Assembly (NCBI GenBank): GCA_050084515.1
Contig: CM114274.1
Location: 16,430,001 to 16,494,000 of the forward strand
Source of the DNA: Blasia pusilla
Taxonomy: Eukaryota; Marchantiophyta; Marchantiopsida; Blasiales
DNA: 64,000 nucleotides
Reading direction: 5' to 3'
How positions within the stretch are numbered: position 1 is the stretch's first letter; each line of letters starts with the position of its first letter. The notes under the pieces are model-generated. The model was not told the origin of the DNA. It made no database searches and saw nothing but the letters and a program-made list of their open reading frames with translations. Made by a program: the position numbers and the translations under genes. Of this stretch, positions 10,981 through 23,120 are shown one piece after another.

Positions 10981-11204
10981 GGTTGCTTGGAGCACCTTTA
11001 AGAAAAAAATACACAATTTGGCATAAGTCCATAACAAAGGTTTCAATTTCAACATTCACCAATTTTGGCTACAACTATATTTTGATGAATTCATTTTTTC
11101 CTTTGAATTTTTCATAGAATATATTGTGTTCCTACTTGACATCAATTAAGATGAGAATGGGTATGCAGGTCCCCAAATGATTTATAGTAATGTATTTTTT
11201 GTAT

Positions 11205-11480
11205 GTGTGTAGGTAGATTGCAAACATAAAAAAATACACTCATGTATGTACACTAAGATCACACAAAAAATCGAAGTATTAAAGGCTCACATTGCCAACT
11301 CCACTCTCGAATCTATATCGTAATATCAAGCCATAGCCACTCTCTGGCACGAGGGAATCCAGACTTTAACACACTGGCTCCTACCAAAAGCTAGCAAGAG
11401 AGGTGCTTCAAAGGCTCAACATGATAAAAATGGCTTAAGAAAGCCCAACCTCGGGTTAGAAAACTTGAGGATAAATAGGC
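11205..11480 (-). repeat. Decayed A-type LTR, Y end joined to X start
   Basis: Aligns by eye to the 3' end of element A: ACTCATGTATGTACACTAAGATCACAC corresponds to X (start end), and the region from CCAACTCCACTCTCGAATC onward to Y. The junction near 11265 has X directly abutting Y in the same unusual order as in A, B and C1. Too diverged to define outer ends. Confidence 0.5.
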
Positions 11481-12069
11481 GCCTTAGGGTGAAGGCAACA
11501 TGCAATTATCCCCATGCAAAAAAAGACAAAAATGCTACGATTTTGATCCCACAATGATTCAATTTTTTCAAAAAGGGAGGGATTTTGATAAATGAAACGT
11601 ACCCATGAGAAGGAAAATTTCTTAAGTGGATATGCATTTTAGACAATTAGGGGACCAAGTGAGCATGGCTAGAGTTAAAAGTCACACATTACAAATCAAA
11701 TGATACAAGGTATACAACTAAACATAGAGTGGGGCCATTGTGAGTGTCCTTGGTCCATCAAAGGCAACGTTTGCAAACACATTATAAAGGTAATCTATAG
11801 GAACCACTTCAATTCATGAACCTTTGCTAGTGTCACAGGTTTTGTTGTGATTTCCTAATAGAAACGGAATTAGAGTTGAACAAATGGAAGGTTTGTGCAT
11901 GTGGAACATATTGTAACATTGTTTTTGTAATGAAATTATGGATAATTTGAATAAGATATGGTGCAAATTCTTGGAAAAAGTTGGGCATACAAGTTCAACT
12001 TGACAAAGATGTAGTGGCAAACCTTCTAATATCCTTAAACTTTGAGGTATTTCTTAACAATTTTTCATA

Positions 12070-12720
12070 ATTTATTAACACTTATATTACCATGATGATA
12101 GGCACTATTAACAAAGAGGGGGTTGTATCCCATGATCATGACAAAGATTGTAAGATAGGTCTTTTTTGTGTTGTGACACCACCCCTCTATCATGGTAACT
12201 ACAACCCTAAAATTGTTGTGAGCATATCTTCGTAGTCTACTATGTTCGGATGTTCCCAACGTGGTAAAACTAACAAAGTTTCTTGGGGTGGTAATATTAC
12301 CATGCCATTAGGATGGTAAAGTTTGCTTTACCTTCCTTATGGAATAGTAATTTTACCTTTTTGTAGGGTTTGGGTTGAAATGGATGTTTACCTAGGAGCA
12401 AAAATTTACCCCCTATGCATAGTACGCAACTTTCTTACCTCCATCCAAGGATGGTAAATTTACATATTTCAATTATGGACGTGGTAAAATTATTTAACTC
12501 CTTTCAAAAGTAGTAGTGTATCCCTCCTTAAACATGGTAAATGTTTTTGTCATCTTTCAAGGATGGAAACTTATCATGTCATTATCGTGATGATCTTCAT
12601 TTACCTCCCCTAATCCATGGTATGTGAGGTTATCCAATCTTAAAAGTGGTAAAATCTATTTTATCACTTTCATAGAGGTGGTAACTTTATAATTGGGGTT
12701 AGGTAAGATCTCAACCCAAT
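12070..12720. repeat. Dispersed GGTAA / TTACC motif cluster
   Basis: About 17 occurrences of GGTAA or its complement TTACC in ~650 bp, several paired as ATGGTAAA...TTTACC (for example 12292-12303 and 12315-12332). The intervening sequence is not repeated. No coding explanation found. Confidence 0.6.
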
Positions 12721-12763
12721 GAGTAAGAGTAATTACCTAAGAAGTGCTAACTTCTTTGGTATC

Positions 12764-13175
12764 TGTCGTGCGCATACACATCGCTACACAACATACATCG
12801 CTGTCACCGAACACACACACAAACACGCATGATCCCATGCTAACTCATGGCATCCAAACAACGAGACAAGAAGAACCAAAATATCTCCAATAAAGTAAGA
12901 TCCACCATCTCACACCATAGCTCTCAAAGGTGTGCACTCTCTCTCTCATGTCAAACCAAACCCACTCTCCTAATGAGAGGCTTGGGTTACACTCACAAGG
13001 CAAGATACCATAGCTCCGCCGCCTCATGCCAAGAGGTTCAACAAAGAGAGAATGAGCTCTCAAGCTCTCTCTCATTGAGGTATATCCCTCTCCTCTCCCA
13101 AGCTCTCTCCATGGTAACCTATTCTCCCAAGTCACCTCCTTGGCTCTTGACCTGATGTAGGAGGTCAAGAGCCAC
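12764..13175 (-). repeat. Element C1 3' LTR remnant: truncated Y2 plus X2
   Basis: X2 occupies 12764-12890 and ends at the TATC duplication. The 3' part of Y2 is 12891-13175. The Y2/X2 junction reads CTTACTTTA-TTGGAGATATT, two bases shorter than the normal Y end (CTTTACA). Y2 is cut at 13175, where PHD-region sequence starts. Confidence 0.75.
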
Positions 13176-14637
13176 ACAACATACAACGCAAGCCTGCAGG
13201 AACTACTACTAAGCTTGGATCTACTGTACCATCAATGTTAGGAAGGTGACATGGCGCAAAATTACGCACATGGTCCTTCCATACCATACCATCGCGTCCC
13301 TCCAGCAAGAGAACACCCGATGGCAAAATGTCACGTCACTCTCGGGATAGTGCACCACCTGACATCACATCCAACGCCGCTCATGATCGGTGCCGTCATC
13401 CATGTCATAGCAAATAGACATAATCTCTTGATGAAACCTCCGGATAGTTGGTCGATAACCACCACCTCGAATAGTCGATACCTCAACGTATCCGATCTTT
13501 GTACCATCAATGTTAGGAAGGTGAATCGCAAGTTCTCGAACGCCATGGGCATCACTCTCCGAAATAACTCAGCCCTCGAGAACATGCTCGCACCCATACA
13601 TCCGGATAGTTGGTCATCAAGGTTCGAAGCACTCACCAAAATAAAGATCTCGAACACGAATGGTCATCAGTAAATCTGGCTCTCGGCCATAAAGTAGCAA
13701 GCTCGCCATAAAGTACGGTGAAAAAGACGCTAAGGATGCTTGCTCGCTGAATCTGTATCCATCGCCAACCATGGCAACCGGAGGTCCCAATCTCTAGGTG
13801 ACCTCTCGCAAGCCATACTTGCGTAAACCCCTCTTCACCGTCGCACAACTTTCTCCGCTAATCCATCCGCCTCAGGATGATCTCGCGAAGTCGTCGGCGA
13901 TGGTCGTCGCCCTGATCACACAAGGCCTGGAACTCACCGCGAAACTCGGTACCTGGTGCATCAACACCTCACCTGGTGCGCCATAATAACTCAACACTCT
14001 CTCAAGGAAGGCATAAGCTACTCCCTCACTTGCTTTGTCAGGCAATGCAACCAACTCGATCCACTCCGAGAAGTGCTCGACCATCACCAACACATAACGA
14101 CTGTGATGCTCCGTCAAGGGCAAAAGGTCTTGCAAAATCCAAACTCCATCTATACCCTAAGCCCATGATCGGTAATGGATGCAATCTGTGGAGTCGGAGC
14201 ATTGAACGATGCTCGGACCCGATCACACACCATGCACTGGCAACAAAGCGCTGAACGCTCTGCATGCCTCGCCACCAATACTGAAACTGGAACAAGCTAT
14301 ACGTCCGCTTCACCCCAAAGTGACCCAACTCCTCGTGGGCATCTTTGCACTAGTCGTGCTCTGCAAAGGATGCGGCACTACGCGTGCTCGCCATCCTCCC
14401 AAACCTCAAAACATGTGTCCCCTCCCAACGGAACCGCCTGGCCCCGTTGTAGGATCCGATCCCGCTCTCTAGCATCCATGGTGCTCGCAAGGCTTCAGTA
14501 CAAAGGTACTCTAAGACTACTCCATCATCATGAATATCTCGGCCACTTGTCGTGTCCTCACTGGCCTCGGGATCCAAAGACTCTCCACACTCTGGCTCTC
14601 CATAGCCAACATGCCTAAATAGGCTGACGCGTGCCAT
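13176..14637 (-). pseudogene. Element C1 integrase, frameshifted, PHD lost
   Basis: Fragments in several frames cover the zinc domain (GHFGVKRTYSLFQFQYWWRG at 14328), the catalytic core (VLVMVEHFSEWIELVALPDK near 14100) and the C-terminal part. The second DDE Asp is lost: VLMHQVPSF instead of VLTDQGTEF. Near 13220-13660 short integrase pieces are repeated out of order (a TGTACCATCAATGTTAGGAA block at ~13223 and ~13500; CGGATAGTTGGTC at ~13441 and ~13608). The PHD region stops after its first Cys pair at 13176. Confidence 0.75.
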
Positions 14638-14655
14638 CCTGGCACCGACTCCTCA

Positions 14656-16111
14656 TCACTCTCTCCATGCCATCGAGCCCGCCGCATCTCGACTCGGGCA
14701 TGGGTTACGACTCAACCCATCTGCATCCTGGTTGAGCGTTCCAGGTCTATGTACCACCTGAAAATCATACTCCTGCAACAACAAAGCCCATCTCGCAAGC
14801 TTCCCTGTAAGCTTGTCGGACTCCATCAACCACTTCAGTGGTTGACGATCAGTGATGATGGTAAAGGGGTTGCCGAATAAGTAACACCTAAAATGCGCGA
14901 CCCACACCGACCAAGCACTCACCCTCATACGAGCCGCCTGCCTCAGAGCATTGTTCGAGCGGCTAGCGTAAGCCACCACAAACTCTCTACCCTCATCATC
15001 ATCTTTGGGTGAGCACCGCTTCCAAGCCCCAACATGCTCCAATCGGTGCAATCGAAAGGACGCCCTTGATCGGTCTCCTCAAGATGGGTGCGGACGTCAA
15101 CCTTTCCTTGAGCAAGTGAAATGCTCGCTCGCTCATCCCCAGTGCCACTCGTGATCCACCTTGGTGAGCAAGGGCCGCTTTGCAATCAAATCAATCCCTT
15201 GACGATCGCCGATAGAAGTTCGCCAATCCATGAATGCGCGAACACGGCTCACATCCGTAGGGCGTGGAATGCGTGAGATAGCCTCTACCTTCGTCTGCTG
15301 AATACCAAGGCCCCGTGAGTATATCGTATGACCCAAGTACTCAATCTGGTCGTAGAAGAACTTGCACTTGCCTGGAGGTAGCTTCACCCATGTAATTGCA
15401 ACCGTCGAAACACCTCCTCTAGATGTTGCTCATGCTCCTCAACCGTGGCGCTAAAGACTACGATGTCATCAATATAACACCTAGCAAAATCCAGACCAGC
15501 CAAGATCCTATCCATGACCCTCTGAAACTCAGCCGGGGCGTTCTTTAACCAAATGGTAAGAACCGCCTTTGGTACAAACAATCCTTCCGTGAGGATCGAT
15601 GCCCCAAAATGCCGTCTTTTGCCTGTCCTCCAATCGATAGGCGGTGATGGTATCCACTCATAAATCAATGAATCAAGACCTTTGCGTGACCAATCGCATC
15701 AAAGATCTCCTCAGGGGTGGGCATGGCATACCTATCGGACTTTGTCTGCCGATTGATAGTTCGGTAATCCCCACACATCCGCCTATCCCTCCAGTTGCCA
15801 TGCACATCCTTCTTGGCGGGCATGATAGTGGCAGATGCATACTTCCCATGCAACATCTCCACTAGTCCTGCTCTGACCAAGTCTTGGCTCCTACTCTGAA
15901 TCAGAGCCCTCTCCATATCACTGTACTTGTAGGGTCGTCGGAAGATCGGCATATCACTCGACAACTCAATGCGGATCCCCGGTCCCTTCAGCGTACCCAA
16001 ATCCTCCATGCTAAACGCAAAGCAACTCCTATAACTCCTGAGGAACTGATGTATTCGGCGCCGCTCTCCTCCTGTCAACTTAGGGCCCATATCTGGCTCC
16101 CAAGTCTCCAT
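14656..16111 (-). pseudogene. Element C1 reverse transcriptase and RNase H
   Basis: The RT segment 15665-16111 keeps CFAFSMEDLGTLKGPGIRIE, MPIFRRPYKYSDMERALIQ and CGDYRTINRQTKSDRYAM. The palm YIDD is intact at 15465-15476 within FARCYIDDIVVFSATVEEHE, followed by the thumb/connection FFYDQIEYLGHTIYSRGLG. RNase H (14656-15051) shows VAHFRCYLFGNPFTIITD and VHRPGTLNQDADGLSRNPC, the block that ends RNase H in gypsy elements. At least three frameshifts; otherwise the second-best RT after F. Confidence 0.85.
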
Positions 16112-17266
16112 CGTGACTACGGTAGGACTCTCTGGCGCGGGTATCGGTGGTTGCTATGGTGCAGCCCCATCTCGAACAACAACACTGCCGCTCTCCCGCA
16201 CCAATCGCAAACTCGATCTCCTCCACATGCAAGGTGCCGAAACCACGCCGATCTTGTGGCTATCATCTCCTTGCGTACCTTCAAAACATCCCAAGAAGTC
16301 CAAGGGTGTCTCTCCCGATCTCCCCTGGTGCGTAGATCTCCTCGGGTCTCGCCCCCAGCCACTGCCTCCACCGTCTCGGTAGGCATGGGGCTCACCAACG
16401 CAACCGCTGTGATCTGTCGCGATCTCATACGACGCCGCCACCACTCCCAAGCCGAGGATCCATGTCAGCGATTCAGGTCCATTGCTCGACCCAAGACATG
16501 GCATCGTGATGCCTCTGACACTGATGGTACTGCCGTCACTCATGTGGGAAATCCCATTGCTCGCTCTCTCTCGTCGGCGTTGGGCTCCACCAACTGCTGA
16601 ACCTGGTCATCCCAAACCAAGCCAGGACCGGCCTCCTTGTATGCATAGGAAGCGGGAAAACTCACAAACGTGGGCAAGGCTGCCCGCGGGCTGCCTACCC
16701 TGTTGACCACAGTCAGCGGTGGTCGATCATCGTGCCTCACTGCCTGTGATCGACGACCTGGATCCAAAATGGAATCCACTAACAAAGGGAAGGGGCGCTC
16801 CACTCTCGCATACGCCCTCCATAACACCGCATGGGGCACCAAGTTGGTCCACCATAGACGCGGGCGATGGGCTCTAGAACCTACACTCGCCGCATCCAAG
16901 AACCTTTCTTTGGGCCGATCTAGGCACGCACTGATGAGCACTCGTCACCACCCGTGACTGGAGTCTTCTAAGATCGGCACATTCTCCGAATGTAGGCCGG
17001 AGAACGAGATCGGTGCTCTGCAATCGCCGTAAGACCCTCAACATCTCCCAAAACAACCTGGACCGAGTGTCAGCCAACCCGCTGCCTCGTCCAGCACTCG
17101 ATTGGCCCTGACATGGCCAACCGGCAATGACCAAATCAATGGTCCCTACCCGCTCTAAGTCCTGCGCCCCCAACAACAAAATATCCCTCGGTAGGGAACT
17201 CTGGTACCCCTGTACTGCGGACGCAGACAATAAGTCGGGAAAACGTAGGCGTAATTGCGCCACATG

Positions 17267-18599
17267 TGTGATACCCACAATTTTGTAATCTTGAAGAAAT
17301 GTATCTTTTTATTGAACAAAGACTCTTGTACATTATGATTTGGATTATTATATATTATTAGGGAGAAGAATGAGTAAGATTAAGTAAAGCACAAAGCTCC
17401 TAAGACAAGGCAGAGAGATGGAAGATCAAGGATTTGCCTTAGAGGAGAGGACAAAGTTTAACGAAGCTTAAAGAAGCTCAACGAAGCTTAACAAAGCTCA
17501 ATGAAGATGTACAAAGCTCTATCTATGAAGTACTTCGCTCTTATACGAAGCACGAAGCACCTGAAACAAGAACGAAGAGGAAGAGCTTCGTCCTCAAACC
17601 AAGAGGAAGAGCTTCGTCTTCAGACCAAAAGGAAGAGCTTCGTCTTCAGACCAAAAGGAAGAGCTTCGTCTTTAGACCAAGAAGAAAGAAGTACTTCGCT
17701 CTTAAACGAAGAGCGAAGCACGAAGCACGAAGAAGAAGGAAGAACTTCGTCCTCCGGAAATTTAGCGCAGCGAAGCTCAGCATGATTGAGATTCAAAACG
17801 ACACATAGTTTAAACAATTAGACTAGGAAAGGGCGCGACCCTTTGTATCAAATTGGTAGTTAGAACAGTTTTGTACCGCGGATTCATAGGGATCGTAGAA
17901 AAAAACTAAGAGAACCATAGATCTAGGTAGTTATAGATATTGAAAAGACACCAACTTCATCAAGAACGCTTTGGATCATAGAAACGATCCTACTCTCGAG
18001 AATATTTAAGAAACAGGACAGAAGCTATTATCATCATTTGCTCATGAAGTCCTTATGCTGTAGGAATGGTCCGAGCAAGAGAGTTGTACCCTCTCGAGCT
18101 TGTAGATACTTTGAAGTCTTCCAATTCTTGATGGAGTAGTAAAGCATTCATTCATTCATTCTGATGTGCGATGCTTATGTCTGAATATTCTTTTTGGGTC
18201 TGCTTGAGTGAAGAGTGAATCGAAGAACCTTTCTCATCAATGGAATAATCAACATAAAGTTGTATGAAATCTGTTTGACAGAGAGTAACCTGCCCCGACG
18301 GATTGAGTTCCGAAAGTAGGAGAAGCCAACTTTATTCTTGAGATCTCTGTGAGGTTCCGAAATGTTGAGAGAACAAATTGTCTGAGCGTCCTTTAAACTC
18401 CACTCGAGAGAATTGAAGAAGAAAACATAGGTACTAAAAAGGATCGGAAGATGTTACTGGAATATTACATTTGAATTACATAATCAATTATACTTTTACA
18501 ACATAATCATCACCTTATACTCTCTTTTCATCCAACAATGATCCTCTTGGGGATCGAACTCTACAATTGACTGTAAATAAGAAACACTTAGACATTACA
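17267..18599. mobile_element. Solo LTR inserted in the C1 methyltransferase domain
   Basis: Begins TGTGATACCC and ends GACATTACA (TG...CA), flanked by the 5-bp direct repeat ACATG (17262-17266 and 18600-18604). Removing it rejoins the methyltransferase reading. No internal coding region or second terminal repeat is visible, so a solo LTR of an unrelated family is the simplest reading; a non-autonomous element is possible. Orientation not determined. Confidence 0.7.
17590..17690. repeat. 26-bp tandem repeat within the solo LTR
   Basis: Three to four near-identical copies of a ~26-bp unit, ACCAAAAGGAAGAGCTTCGT plus CTTCAG, in a row. The flanks 17540-17760 hold further GAAGCACGAAG and AGCTTCGTC variants. 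The open frames here come from the repeat and do not look like a gene. Confidence 0.75.
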
Positions 18600-18949
18600 A
18601 CATGTCGTAGTGAGACGCGCCTCGCAACATCATCACTCTCCACATACAAGTACTGTTGTACTCGTGCTCCTGCCTGCAAAACAACAACTAACCCGCTGCT
18701 AATCCCTCCAAAGAAATCTAACACTCGAATACCCTCCTCCGGGCTACACCACACAATGGGTGTAGTATCCAAGGGTGTCATCGTAGCACTCCCCGCTACC
18801 TCGGGTTCTCAGACCGTCACGCCTGGTGCAAACGCCTCGCTCCACGCTGTCCGCGACGCATCATCCGCCAATCGTTGAAGCTCCTCGGCCGAGCCCCAGC
18901 GGCACCTCTCCTCCATGGAATGATACTGCTATCATAACACTCCTCTCCA

Positions 18950-19445
18950 TAGAAATGTCGAACGGGAGTATCCTCTGCATGGACATGTCCTCAATCAAAT
19001 CACTAGGCCAAGTGATGGCACTTTGCTAAATCTTTGCTAAGGTCGCCATCTCTCCGGCCGTTGCTTTCGATCATTGCACCTGTGAATCGAACGGGTAATG
19101 AGCTAAGGCGCCCATCACGACCGCCATTCAGTGCATGAGGGCCGACTCCTCCCAAGTAATCAGGAAAACCCCATCGGGTATAACACTTTGCTCCACCAAC
19201 CAAGACGTCGAGGACTCAACATCGATCACTATCGCTTGGCGCGCACCACGGACTCATCGTAGGATGTCCGGCGAATCTCACCACGACCTCTGTCGGGTGA
19301 TATCTTGTGTGGTACTCGCTCCACCCAAGGATATCAGTATCCAAAATGGACAACACTCCACATCGGCTCGTCAAGCCCAATCCTCGAATGACGCTTTCCC
19401 CAACATCAAGGGTTGCGCTCTTGAATCCAACAAGACGCGCTGTGG
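18950..19445 (-). pseudogene. Element C1 aspartic protease, Gly of DSG mutated
   Basis: The active-site block reads VLLDSRAQPLMLGKAS near 19400-19445; E has DSGA at the same place, so the essential Gly is Arg (GGA to AGA). The following region aligns with IVTDAxSYDVLVGGAVLYPMGF of E and F but is broken by frameshifts. Confidence 0.6.
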
Positions 19446-19959
19446 ACTAAAAGCTCTACCTCCAGGACTCACCAACTGGAAGACCTCTCCTCGGTTATCC
19501 AGCAACACAACACCAGGAGAAGCCATGGCACGCTCTATCGCGGGTCTAGCGGGCATCTTCGCCATCCTAGCGACATGACTGCCATGAATGACGTGGATGG
19601 CCCGAGCATCCGCTCAAGGGCAGGTCCATCACCTCCTCTGCAATCACCTTTGAACGTGATGCGGGGAACTCCCAACTCGCGCTCACATAGTGAAGCGGCC
19701 AGTAAAAAAAAGCCTCGGCGGGCGTACCTCCCAACGTCACAACATCGGAAGCAAAAAATAAAGGAGTGCGGTACACAACGGTGGCCGCCCCCAACAACGT
19801 GCTTGACACATGCCCCTCCTGAGCATCAACAATAGGAGTCGTCGCACTCGCTTCTCCCATCGCCCTCCGTGCTTGCACACCAACAACATTACCAACTCTC
19901 CAAACTTTGATGAGGACCCATCGATGGGGTCCTCATCGCCGGGACAACGTGAAAGATTG

Positions 19960-21181
19960 AGGAAGCCTAGTCTGTCTACTAGCTTCCCTGTTTGTGGATC
20001 CAACTCTGCGGCTACTCCACGCGTCACAATGCGGCGGCCTCATTTGGGCAACCCCTCAAGACATCCATCTAGGATCCTCCGGATCTGGCTGCTCCATATG
20101 ATGTCGATGCCACGGATCCGGCATCGGGTAACCTCAATGCCATAGCGGCAATCTGCTCCTGTAGCTGTTGTATTTGAGCAGCCATCCCAGCCTCACGTCC
20201 GGCATCTCCCACGGCGCGTCTAGGTGGTGGTACTCTACCTCCTCCACGGGCAACTCCACCACCATGTCGGGCAACTCCAGCTCCTCGTCCCCCAACGGGA
20301 CCACCTGGAGCACGATCTCTAGGCCCACCCGGACCGGCTACTCGCTCTGGTGCCCTCTCTGACCCTCGGTCTAGACGTAACTCAGGATGTAAACTAAAAC
20401 ACCTGGCGCGTGTATGACCATACCTCTGACAATAGTCACACTGATAACCTCCTGGTGCAGCACCATCTCCTCCTCCATCTTTGAGGCACACGCCCATGAC
20501 CGGACGAGTGCAATCGCGCTGATGATGGGCTCCACCACATGACCAACAAGTAATAGTAGGCGGCTGCTGCTGAGCCGCATATGAAGGCGCAGGTCTCTGT
20601 GGCACGGCCTCTTGGTATCCTCCCTGAGCTCGTGGTGCCACAGTCGACCTATCTCGAGTTCACGTTCTTTGCCGGTGGTGGTGGAGACAATCGTGGATCG
20701 CTCGCCAGAACCCATGGTGGCTACGCTCTCCTCCGCCATGTTGCGCTCAATGTTCTCGGTGGTCCTAAAAACATCTCTCAACGTAGGGGAGGTGTTCATA
20801 AGAAGCATCCCCTCCTGCACCCGTGTCCGTAGGGTCTGGTCCAGCATCGCATACCATGACTGGATAGCCTGAGCCTCTGTCACCCCCTGAGTGACGTTGA
20901 TCAACCGGCGCAAGCGAGTGTAAGCCTCACGCAAACTCTCACCCGAGCCCCTCTGGAAGTCGTGGACCGTTCATGGTGACTATGATGGCGACGGCCGCCG
21001 CGGGTGTGGCGGCTGATTTAGGGTTTGCACGATTTAACCCTAAAAATCGCCTAGCAATGGCAGCTTTACAAGATTGCCCATAACTTTTTGCTCGCAACTC
21101 CAAATTGTGGACTATTTGTTGCATAGCGTGCACAGCTTTACGATCTACGCTACCATTAAAAAAATATTTAGAATCGGACAT
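19960..21181 (-). pseudogene. Element C1 gag
   Basis: A candidate N-terminus MSDSKYFFNGSVDRK starts at 21181; a related sequence lies in the E leader near 47470. Then comes the retrotransposon gag core REAYTRLRRLINVTQG (near 20930) with IQSWYAMLD. Two zinc knuckles lie at 20399-20548: CWSCGGAHHQRDC (C-x2-C-x3-H-x4-C) and CDYCQRYGHTRARC (C-x2-C-x4-H-x4-C), both with all ligands present. An Arg/Gly/Pro-rich tail follows. Frames change between the N-terminus, core and knuckles, so it is not one open frame. The E leader's GTCAACCGTCA-rich stretch is deleted here. Confidence 0.75.
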
Positions 21182-21573
21182 TTCAGTAAAAACTTACGGG
21201 GACTGTCGTAAAGCCCAATGTCTCTTTCTCCTACACAAAATTTGGCAGCGCTCCCGCGCTGATTTCTCCCAACGAAAAGGTAACATCTGTAAAAATACAT
21301 ATCAGCAAGCTACATGGTGCTCCCGAGAGCACCAGCATGGGGCAACCCGCCCCCATACTCAATCCCTATCAGAAATTGGGCAGCGCTTCCGCGCGCCACT
21401 CTTCCACACGAAAAATCGGCAAATGCAAAGAGTAATGAAATCAGCCCTTGCTCCGGTGAGCACTCCCATGAGCCGCTGAACGGGGAACACGGTCCCCATC
21501 CTGCAAAAACAGCGAGTGACCAGCGAGCTCCCCCATGAAGCTCTCTCACTCTCTCATTCTCTCATTCTCTCTT

Positions 21574-22089
21574 TGTAAAGTAAGATCCAATCTCTCTCTC
21601 CACCATCTCACACCATAACTCTCAAAGGTGTGCACTCTCTCTCATGTCAAACCAAACCCACTCTCTTAATGAGAGGCTTGGGTTACACTTACAAGGCAAG
21701 GTACCATAGCTCCGCCGCCTCATGCCAAGAGGTTCAACAAAGAGAGAATGAGCTCTCAAGCTCTCTCTCCTTGAGGTATACCCCTCCCCTCTCCCAAGCT
21801 TTCTCTATGGTAACCTATTCTCCCAGGTCACCTCCTTGGCTCTTGACCTGATGTAGGAGGTCAAGGGCCACTTACCAAAAATAGTAAGTCGATCATATAC
21901 TCAAAATGGTACTTACCTAAAATAGTAAGTTCCTCAATATGGCTCCAAATGAGTCGAAACGAAGGGGAAACCTGCTATCTCAAGTTTCCAAGGGCCTCAG
22001 CAGGTCACCCTCGACCTACTGGGCGTGTCCTCCACTACTCATGAAGGCGCTCTATTAGATCCCCCCGATCTATCCTAAAAGACGTGACA
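21574..22089 (-). repeat. Element C1 5' LTR (Y segment, C-type)
   Basis: 516 bp on the minus strand, from TGTCACGTCTTTTAGG to GGATCTTACTTTACA. Unrelated in its body to the A-type Y. The same Y is seen at 56661-57176 and from 63606. No X precedes it. Confidence 0.8.
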
Positions 22090-22093
22090 TATC

Positions 22094-22535
<442 letters not shown>

Positions 22536-23120
22536 TTAGGTCCCTCTAACTCTAGACATCCATCTATCCCTACCTACCATGACATACATCTCTCGGACGC
22601 TAAGAGCAAGAAGGCCGGGTGCTCATGTGGCCCCATCGTTAGTCGCCTTCTTGTAATCCATGTCACAGACACAAGTCGGAATGTAGAACTACCTACGCTA
22701 TGTACATCTGAGACACATCCATCGTCCCTGAGGAACCCTAGTGAGAGGTGGCGTCAAACGTGCCATATGCCATCCTCTCAAACATCCATCAAAGACTAGC
22801 ATAATGGCTGACACAACATACATTGCAAGCCTGCATGAACTATTGCTAAGCTTGGATCAACTGTGCCGTCAATGTTCAGAAGGTGATACGGTGCATAGTT
22901 ACGCACATGGTCCTTCCACATCATACCATCGCGTCCCTCCAATAAGAGAACACCTGATGGCAAAACCTCACACACTCTCAAGATGGTGCGCCCTGCAGTC
23001 ACATCCAACGTCGTGGGTGCCGTCTGTTGCAAGTAGATATAGTCTCCTTGATGAAACCTCCGGATAGTAGGTTGATAACCACCTCCCTATATAGTTGCAC
23101 AACTCAATGTATCCCCATGC
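22536..23120 (-). pseudogene. Element D integrase C-terminus and 3' untranslated part
   Basis: 22796-23032 reads LQQTAPTTLDVTAGRTILRV, GVLLLEGRDGMMWKDHVRN and VHAGLQCMLC, matching the integrase tail up to the first Cys pair of the PHD finger. The rest of the PHD is scrambled (22700-22800). 22536-22700 matches the stretch after the pol stop of E (55650-55810). The match ends at 23120 exactly where B's LTR starts. Confidence 0.65.

Larger units (their letters stand above)
10981..12763. other. AT-rich intergenic stretch
   Basis: No coding sequence recognised. It holds a decayed A-type LTR (11205-11480) and a region rich in GGTAA/TTACC (12070-12720). Confidence 0.5.
16440..18780 (-). pseudogene. 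Element C1 cytosine-5 methyltransferase, split by a solo LTR
   Basis: N-terminal part (18605-18780): IRVLDFFGGISSGLVVVLQAG (motif I) and YLYVESDDVARRVSL (motif II). The rest (16440-17266) has the best catalytic region in the window: DLVIAGWPCQGQSSAGRG with the catalytic Cys at 17111-17113, SRLFWEMLRVL, motif VIII-like GSRAHRPRLWWTN, then ADERERAMGFPT and the HDVLGQAMD-like end. The layout matches DNMT3 catalytic domains (compare the GFP and LGRSW blocks of that family). A 1333-bp solo LTR sits between motifs II and IV. The ENV motif is frameshifted. Confidence 0.85.
12764..22089 (-). mobile_element. Element C1: gypsy retrotransposon with methyltransferase, C-type LTR
   Basis: Flanked by the 4-bp duplication TATC (12760-12763 and 22090-22093). 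The 5' end (right) begins TGTCACGTC on the minus strand; the 3' end (left) finishes GCACGACA. Minus-strand order: Y, leader/gag, protease, methyltransferase (interrupted by a 1.3 kb solo LTR), RT, RNase H, integrase, partial Y, X. A deletion near 13175 joined the LTR directly to the start of the PHD region, removing the polypurine tract, X1 and most of the PHD finger. Confidence 0.85.
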
